Part shown: positions 5,583-9,891 of the stretch, piece after piece
How the letters are laid out: the number at the start of each line of letters is the position of its first letter
How positions within the stretch are numbered: position 1 is the first letter of the stretch
DNA from: Clostridiaceae bacterium
Lineage (GTDB): Bacteria; Bacillota; Clostridia; Saccharofermentanales; UBA5734
DNA length: 9,891 nt
Assembly (NCBI GenBank): GCA_012522285.1
Contig: JAAYKS010000169.1
Location: 1 to 9,891, forward strand
Direction of reading: 5' to 3'
Program-made: the position numbers and the translations under genes
Notes under the pieces: generated by a model
What the model was told of the DNA's origin: nothing
Database searches by the model: none
The model's input: the letters and a program-made list of their open reading frames with translations, nothing else

Positions 5583-7370
5583 TTACTCCGTGCGCTGCGG
5601 GAACGGGGTGTAGGTTTTGGGCAGTGTGCCAACAAAGTTGGCGTCGTGGTTGTCCTGCATCACTTTGAGGTACTCGTCGAGGCCGAGGCCCTTGACCTGC
5701 GCGACATACGCATCCCACGTTGCATCATCATTCACATCGGTGTTGCCGAAGATGAAGTCAGTGATAGCGGAACGGCAGTAGTCGTCGATGTTGGTCTTCC
5801 ACTCGTTTGCTTTGGTCGCGGTCTCCTGATCAAAGAAGAAGTTCGGGACCGAGCAAGGAATGACATACTTCTCGTACTCGCGGGCAGCCAAGTACAGGGA
5901 CAGTTCCAGGTCATGGATCGGGTTGCCGTCTTTGTCCGTCGCAGGCTGCGGTTCGGAAGTCATGGAACCATAACGGCCCCACATCGACGGGCTGGAGGTG
6001 AACCAGTGAGAATAGGTCGGAACGTTCCACTGGTTTGTGATGTCTTTGTACTTCGCAGGACCGCCGTCAACGGCCAAGACGCCGGCAGCGGGTTCTTCCC
6101 AGTCAACGCCCAGTTCGCCATAACGGCCACGGAACGCGACTTCCTGGTCATACATGGTGTCCATCCAAGCCATCGCCAGATCCGCTTTCTCGGTGGAAGC
6201 AGGAATGGTGGCTCGGCCGGGGTTGACACCGGTGGCGTAGTGGTCATAGAAAGAGTTACGGAGGCCATCGGGGCCAGCGATCGGAGGAACGATCGAGTAC
6301 GCATTGCGGATGCGGTGGTCGGTTGCGGCATTGTGCATGCCACCCCAAGAACCGGACGCAACGGTGTTGCCGTCTTCAAGAGCAACCAGCGTCTTGAGGG
6401 CGTTCTCATCGTTGGACGGATAGTTCTCGTCCATCAGACCGGCTTCCATCAGGCCGTTCAGGTATTTGAGGCCATTGCGATAGCCTTCTTCGATCATGGC
6501 GCAGCCGATTTTTTCATCCTTCTGATAATAGCCGTCCTGATTGGTCAGGGTGAAGGCGTTCATCAGGAAGCAGGTCGGACGGGCATACCAGACAGAGGTA
6601 TTCTCTGCGCCGGACCAGCCGACTTCGTCTTTCTGGCCGTTGCCGTTGACGTCGGTATCCAGACACCACTGCATGTAGTCTTGGAGCTCTTGCGTGGTTT
6701 CGGGCATTCCTTTGCCGGTGGCGGCTTCGTACTTGTTCAGGAATTCGGTGTGGATCCAGTAACGCATCGCATAGGAGTTCGGGAAGATTCCTACCAGACC
6801 GCCGGCAGGCAACGCGTAGATGTTGCCGTCAGGTGCAGTGATTTGTTCGTAGGATCCTTCATACGCGTCGAGACATTCTTTCATGCCGTATCCATACTGC
6901 TCGATCATGTCATTGAGGGCAAGCAGCACGCCTTGGCCGCCGTAGGTAACCAGCATCGCGCGATCCATCAGGATCAGGATCAGGTCACCCAGGTCGCCGC
7001 CGGTCGACAGCTCGATGTTGAGCTTGGTCGTGGCGTCGGCTTCGGGGTACAGAATGTGCTCAACCGCGACATTGGTGCGGTCCTGCAGCCAGGTGGTGAA
7101 CTTGTTCTCGCCATACGCATAAGAAAGGACATGGGGGCTCTGGGAAATGACAACCCGGAGCGTATCCAGTTCTTTTGCTACGGGAAGCTGTCCCGGAGGA
7201 TTGAGGTTGCCCTCGGTGCCTGCAGTGGTGGTCTCATTCGATTTTGTAGTCGTTTGCTGAGGAGTGGTGACCGGTGTGGTGGTTTCCTCTGGTTTGTCGC
7301 AACCGGCAACCAGGCCAATCAACAGACTGATGACCAACAGCAGTGCGAGTCTTCCTATGGTTCTCTTCAT
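5583..7370 (-). CDS. Extracellular solute-binding lipoprotein, copy 1 (ABC importer family 1 type)
   Basis: A 595-residue secreted lipoprotein. Residues 1-23 form a signal peptide (Lys-Arg, then a Leu-rich core) ending in the lipobox LVAGC. Cys24 is the lipidated residue that would anchor it to the outer face of the cytoplasmic membrane. A Thr-rich linker (27-52) separates the anchor from the binding domain. Residues 238-249 (DTDVNGNGQKDE) form the Asp/Asn-Gly EF-hand-like calcium loop typical of large LplA/LipO-type binding proteins of Firmicutes, usually specific for sugars or oligosaccharides. The many Trp and Tyr residues (for example 444-467) suit a carbohydrate pocket. The start is supported by AAAGGAG eight bases upstream. 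The gene has its own promoter, operator-like palindrome and terminator. No permease or ATPase gene adjoins it, so it must share a transporter encoded elsewhere. The ligand is unknown. Confidence 0.88.
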   Translation of the reverse strand: MKRTIGRLALLLVISLLIGLVAGCDKPEETTTPVTTPQQTTTKSNETTTAGTEGNLNPPGQLPVAKELDTLRVVISQSPHVLSYAYGENKFTTWLQDRTNVAVEHILYPEADATTKLNIELSTGGDLGDLILILMDRAMLVTYGGQGVLLALNDMIEQYGYGMKECLDAYEGSYEQITAPDGNIYALPAGGLVGIFPNSYAMRYWIHTEFLNKYEAATGKGMPETTQELQDYMQWCLDTDVNGNGQKDEVGWSGAENTSVWYARPTCFLMNAFTLTNQDGYYQKDEKIGCAMIEEGYRNGLKYLNGLMEAGLMDENYPSNDENALKTLVALEDGNTVASGSWGGMHNAATDHRIRNAYSIVPPIAGPDGLRNSFYDHYATGVNPGRATIPASTEKADLAMAWMDTMYDQEVAFRGRYGELGVDWEEPAAGVLAVDGGPAKYKDITNQWNVPTYSHWFTSSPSMWGRYGSMTSEPQPATDKDGNPIHDLELSLYLAAREYEKYVIPCSVPNFFFDQETATKANEWKTNIDDYCRSAITDFIFGNTDVNDDATWDAYVAQVKGLGLDEYLKVMQDNHDANFVGTLPKTYTPFPQRTE

Positions 7371-7376
7371 TCCATG

Positions 7377-7447
7377 ATCTCCTTTCGAAAATTGGGCCGT
7401 TTGGAATTGACTTCACTCTTCTTCAGTCTCTTACCAATCTCCTTTCG
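7377..7447 (-). repeat. Duplicated CGAAAGGAGAT in the copy-1 leader
   Basis: The 11-mer CGAAAGGAGAT (minus strand) occurs at 7387-7377, where it is the real ribosome binding site of the lipoprotein gene, and again exactly 60 bases upstream at 7447-7437. The upstream copy is not followed by a good start codon. The next entry upstream of copy 2 shows a similar second AAAGGAG, 55 bases before its ribosome binding site. Confidence 0.6.
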
Positions 7448-7503
7448 TCCCGTATTTGTGGTCCGTCATGAATCATTGATGATTTCCGGACTCGTCTGAT
7501 GAG

Positions 7504-7532
7504 ATATTACCCTCAAGAAATGGGGCTGTCAA
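7504..7532 (-). promoter_or_regulatory. Sigma-A-type promoter of lipoprotein copy 1
   Basis: On the minus strand a perfect TTGACA (7532-7527) and TAATAT (7509-7504) are separated by exactly 17 bases, about 134 bases before the start codon. The imperfect palindrome AATCAT-TG-ATGATT (7471-7484) lies just past the expected transcription start. In the 445-base gap 7371-7815 the other elements I can support are the palindrome at 7574, the copy-2 terminator at 7705 and the short repeat at 7789. The stretch 7590-7700 shows nothing convincing. Confidence 0.65.
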
Positions 7533-7573
7533 TCATCCTACCCTAATAATCGGCTACTTTTTCCCGTGTTGTT

Positions 7574-7588
7574 TGTGCATTATGCACA
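7574..7588. promoter_or_regulatory. Operator-like palindrome upstream of lipoprotein copy 1
   Basis: TGTGCAT-T-ATGCACA is a perfect 15-base odd-centred palindrome, with its centre about 50 bases upstream of the -35 box. That distance suits an activator site better than a simple repressor site. A near match lies at the same place relative to the start codon of copy 2 (9811-9825). Confidence 0.55.
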
Positions 7589-7704
7589 CCGTATTGGCGT
7601 GTTTCTTGACAATATAGAAAAACTTTGACGTTCCAAGCATTTTATTTTGTACTCGCCCAACGCCCTCTCGTTGATGAAAAGCCACGCGGATAACTCCATA
7701 CAAC

Positions 7705-7742
7705 AAAAAACCGCCCCGATCCGTTTGACCGGATCGGGGCGG
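7705..7742 (-). terminator. Intrinsic terminator of lipoprotein copy 2
   Basis: A 13-base-pair perfect GC-rich stem (7711-7723 with 7730-7742) closes a six-base loop. On the minus strand it is followed by TTTTTTGTTG. It lies about 75 bases after the copy-2 stop codon and is among the strongest terminators one could ask for. It isolates copy 2 from the promoter of copy 1. Confidence 0.93.
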
Positions 7743-7788
7743 CTGGTGGACACTTTCAACGCGTCCGCTGACTAGAGTGAAACTTTAC

Positions 7789-7803
7789 TTACTCCGTGCG
7801 CTG
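7789..7803 (-). repeat. Extra copy of the lipoprotein gene 3' end (15 bp)
   Basis: TTACTCCGTGCGCTG here is identical to the last 15 bases of copy 1 (5583-5597), encoding Gln-Arg-Thr-Glu-stop when read on the minus strand. It differs by one base from the true end of copy 2 (7816-7830), which lies 27 bases away. It sits in the copy-2 3' untranslated region and is best explained as a recombination or duplication scar. Confidence 0.6.
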
Positions 7804-7815
7804 TCGTAAGTTGCC

Positions 7816-9603
7816 TTACTCCGTACGCTGCGGGAACGGGGTGTAGGTTTCGGGCAGGGTGCCCTTCCAGTTGGCGTCATAGTTGTCCTGCATCACTTCG
7901 AGGTACTCGTCGAGGCCAAGGCCTTTGGCCTGTGCAACGTACGCATCCCACGCTGCATCATCGTTCACATCGGTGTTGCCGAAGATGAAGTCAGTGATGG
8001 CGGAACGGCAGTAGTCGTCGATGTTGGTCTTCCACTCGTTTGCTTTGGTCGCGGTCTCCTGGTCAAAGAAGAAGTTCGGGACCGAGCAAGGAACAACATA
8101 GTTCTCGTACTCGCGGGCAGCCAAGTACAGCGAGAGTTCCAGGTCATGGATCTCATTGCCGTCTTTGTCTGTCGCAGGCTGCGGCTCGGAAGTCATGGAA
8201 CCATAACGGCCCCACATCGACGGGCTGGAGGTGAACCAGTGAGAATAGGTCGGAACGTTCCACTGATTGCCGATGTCTTTGTACATCGCAGGTCCGTTGT
8301 CGACGGCTTTGGTGCCGGCGGCAGGGACTTCCCAGTCAACGCCCAGTTCGCCGTAACGGCCGCGGAACGCGACTTCCTGGTCATACATGGTGTCCATCCA
8401 GGCCATGACGACATCCGCTTTTTCGGTGCCAGCCGGAATGGTCGCTTTGCCGGGGGTTACGCCGGATGCGTAATGGTCATAGAAGGAATTCTGTAAACCG
8501 TCGGGGCCTTTAAGCGGTGCGACGATTTGGTAGGAGTTGCGGATTTTGTGGTCGGTTGCGGCATTGTGCATGCCGCCCCAGGAACCGGACGCAACGGTTT
8601 TGCCATCTTCAAGAGCAACCAGCGTCTTGAGGGCGTTCTCGTCGTTGGACGGATAGTTCTCGTCCATCAGGCCTTCTTCCATCATCTTGTTCAGGTACTT
8701 GAGGCCGTTGCGATAGCCTTCTTCGACCATGGCACAATGGATGACGTCGTCTTTCTGATAGTAGCCGTCCTGATTGGTCAGGGTGAAGGCGTTCATCAGG
8801 AAGCAGGTCGGACGGGCATACCAGACAGAGGTATTCTCTGCGCCGGACCAGCCGACTTCGTCAGCCTCGCCGTTGCCGTTCGGGTCATTATCGACACACC
8901 ACTTGATGTAATCATAGTACTCGTCGGTGGTCGTGGGCATCCCTTTACCGGTGGCTTCTTCGTACTTGTTGAGGAAGTCGGTGAGGACCCAGTGACGCAT
9001 CGCAAAGGAGTTCGGGAAGATGCCGACCAGGTTGCCCTGGGGCAGTGCGTAGATGTTGCCGTCGGGTGCGGTGATGGCTTCAACAGAACCGTCAAACGCG
9101 TCCAGGCATTCTTTCATCCCGTATCCATACTGTTCGATCAAGTCGTTGAGGGGCATCAGCACGCCCTGGCCGCCGTAGGTGACCAGCATCGCGCGATCCA
9201 TCAGGATCATGATCAGATCGCCCAGGTCGCCGCCGGTCGACAGCTCGATGTTGAGCTTGGTCGTGGCGTCGGCTTCGGGGTACAGAATGTGCTCAACCGC
9301 GACATTGGTGCGGTCCTGCAGCCAGGTGGTCAGTTTGTTCTCGCCATACTTATAAGAAAGTATATGCGGGCTCTGGGAAATGACGACACGGATCGTTTCC
9401 AGTTCTTTGGCGACCGGAAGCTGTCCAGGAGGGTTGAGATTGCTCTCTCCACCGACCGTCGTCTGGCCGGCGGGTGTGGTTGTGCCGGTCTTGGTTGTGC
9501 CAGTCGTCGGCGTGGTGGGATCTGTTTTGTCGCATCCTGCAACGAGGCCGATCAGCAGACTGACGACCAGTAGCAAGGCGAGTCTTCCAATGGTTCTCTT
9601 CAT
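7816..9603 (-). CDS. Extracellular solute-binding lipoprotein, copy 2 (tandem paralogue)
   Basis: A 595-residue lipoprotein that aligns with copy 1 without gaps (constant offset of 2233 bases) and is identical at roughly four of five residues by eye. An ATG at 9621 is in frame, but the start at 9603 is chosen because GAAGGAG lies eight bases upstream and the protein then begins MKRTIGRL exactly like copy 1. It has the same LVAGC lipobox (Cys24) and a different Thr/Pro-rich linker (27-53). The calcium-type loop is DNDPNGNGEADE (238-249). Differences cluster in the linker, at 221-247, near 284-310 and at 355-440. The last of these may alter ligand choice. The gene has its own promoter, an elaborate palindrome at it, and a strong terminator. 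No permease genes are visible; they could lie beyond the right edge or elsewhere. The likely role is capture of a sugar or oligosaccharide related to that of copy 1. Confidence 0.88.
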   Translation of the reverse strand: MKRTIGRLALLLVVSLLIGLVAGCDKTDPTTPTTGTTKTGTTTPAGQTTVGGESNLNPPGQLPVAKELETIRVVISQSPHILSYKYGENKLTTWLQDRTNVAVEHILYPEADATTKLNIELSTGGDLGDLIMILMDRAMLVTYGGQGVLMPLNDLIEQYGYGMKECLDAFDGSVEAITAPDGNIYALPQGNLVGIFPNSFAMRHWVLTDFLNKYEEATGKGMPTTTDEYYDYIKWCVDNDPNGNGEADEVGWSGAENTSVWYARPTCFLMNAFTLTNQDGYYQKDDVIHCAMVEEGYRNGLKYLNKMMEEGLMDENYPSNDENALKTLVALEDGKTVASGSWGGMHNAATDHKIRNSYQIVAPLKGPDGLQNSFYDHYASGVTPGKATIPAGTEKADVVMAWMDTMYDQEVAFRGRYGELGVDWEVPAAGTKAVDNGPAMYKDIGNQWNVPTYSHWFTSSPSMWGRYGSMTSEPQPATDKDGNEIHDLELSLYLAAREYENYVVPCSVPNFFFDQETATKANEWKTNIDDYCRSAITDFIFGNTDVNDDAAWDAYVAQAKGLGLDEYLEVMQDNYDANWKGTLPETYTPFPQRTE

Positions 9604-9659
9604 TCCTTGTTCTCCTTCCATGTTGGGGCAAAATGGTTGGGTCTAAAGGCTGTGGTCAC
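9600..9659 (-). CDS. Possible 19-residue leader peptide overlapping the copy-2 start
   Basis: A GTG at 9659 has AGGAG (9667-9671) seven bases upstream and opens a 19-codon frame. Its TGA overlaps the ATG of the lipoprotein gene in an ATGA arrangement, which is typical of translational coupling. A GTG at 9665 is in the same frame but too close to the ribosome binding site. The end of the frame necessarily reads through the ribosome binding site of the main gene. The peptide has no recognisable features. A similar frame ending in the same ATGA overlap exists before copy 1, but there the only suitably placed start is ATT, so this may be chance. Confidence 0.25.
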   Translation of the reverse strand: MTTAFRPNHFAPTWKENKE

Positions 9660-9764
9660 GATCACGCTCCTTTCCATCCTCATCAAATGGGCAACCGTAC
9701 ATCGAAATTGCAAAAAAAGAGGCTCGCAGGAAATACATAAAGATTGAACTTCTAAACCGACTTC

Positions 9765-9794
9765 ATTTAAGCAATCTTCACAGCTAAATGTCAA
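9765..9794 (-). promoter_or_regulatory. Sigma-A-type promoter of lipoprotein copy 2
   Basis: On the minus strand TTGACA (9794-9789) and TTAAAT (9770-9765) are separated by 18 bases. The -35 box directly abuts the large inverted repeat 9794-9840, sharing one base with it. The predicted leader is about 155 bases long and contains a T7 run (9712-9718 region) without a hairpin before it. Confidence 0.55.
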
Positions 9795-9840
9795 TATCAG
9801 ACGATGTATTTGTACAATTTGCACAAACATCGTCTGATAT
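9794..9840. promoter_or_regulatory. Nested inverted repeat at the copy-2 promoter
   Basis: The 14-base arm ATATCAGACGATGT (9794-9807) is perfectly repeated in inverse at 9827-9840. The 19-base centre contains a second, smaller palindrome, TGTACA-ATT-TGCACA (9811-9825). The inner element resembles the palindrome upstream of copy 1. No T tract follows on either strand, so it is not a terminator. Position against the -35 box makes a regulator-binding site the best explanation. The 51 bases to its right (9841-9891) hold only a short TTTTGCGCAAAA palindrome and no coding sequence I can support. Confidence 0.6.
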
Positions 9841-9891
9841 CCTCACGCACCTATGGGTCTTTCGTGGTTTTGCGCAAAATAAAACCGGGTA

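Noticed and set aside
5532..7499. A 655-codon plus-strand open frame opposite lipoprotein copy 1
   Set aside because: It is exactly antisense to a gene with a lipobox, good ribosome binding site, promoter and terminator. Copy 2 has a similar antisense frame (8527-9573) only because the sense sequences are paralogous.
7492..7500. TCGTCTGAT shared by the copy-1 start region and the arms of the copy-2 inverted repeat
   Set aside because: A single 9-base match between two regions of about 250 bases, searched on both strands, is not rare enough by chance. It is not a palindrome in copy 1.
7606..7611. A plus-strand TTGACA between the lipoprotein genes
   Set aside because: No acceptable -10 lies 16-18 bases downstream and no plus-strand gene follows.
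9866..9886. GGTTTT/AAAACC inverted repeat with TTTTGCGCAAAA at the right edge
   Set aside because: AT-rich, short and without a T tract after it. It could be part of a terminator or operator of a gene beyond the edge but cannot be judged here.

Overview
The window looks like chromosomal DNA from a fairly GC-rich member of the Firmicutes, most likely an anaerobic clostridial lineage. Pointers are the strong AGGAGG-type ribosome binding sites, lipobox lipoproteins with Thr/Pro-rich linkers, long-form PRPP synthetases and a sodium-pump decarboxylase beta/gamma pair. I see no 16S gene, tRNA, IS element, CRISPR array or phage gene. The assignment to class level is inference.

Left part (1-950). 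On the minus strand lies engB (ribosome-assembly GTPase), followed by the 5' end of a membrane protein that runs off the left edge and resembles the start of ComEC. Both are read leftwards, away from the next block.

Middle block, plus strand (951-5010). Two tandem divergent PRPP synthetase paralogues (prs1, prs2) are followed by oadB and a 51-codon oadG. A strong intrinsic terminator (4971-5010) closes the block. No terminator separates the four genes, so they may be co-transcribed. Prs1 keeps the Lys-Arg-Arg of the catalytic flexible loop and Prs2 has Arg-Lys-Met there. This is the most interesting biochemical observation in the window.

Right part, minus strand (5093-9891). A small two-helix membrane protein of unknown function is preceded by two tandem, equal-length (595 aa) extracellular solute-binding lipoproteins. 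Each of these has its own promoter and its own intrinsic terminator, and no transporter permease is next to either. Their upstream regions share a palindromic operator-like site (TGTGCA-N3-TGYACA) at nearly the same distance from the start codon. The coding regions have long stretches of perfect DNA identity between more divergent patches, as expected of tandem duplicates undergoing gene conversion.

Working together: the two lipoproteins probably capture related extracellular ligands (likely sugars or oligosaccharides) under one shared regulator. OadB/OadG would form the membrane part of a Na+-exporting decarboxylase whose carboxyltransferase and biotin subunits are elsewhere. The Prs pair may act as a hetero-oligomer making, or sensing, PRPP. 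These functional links are inference.
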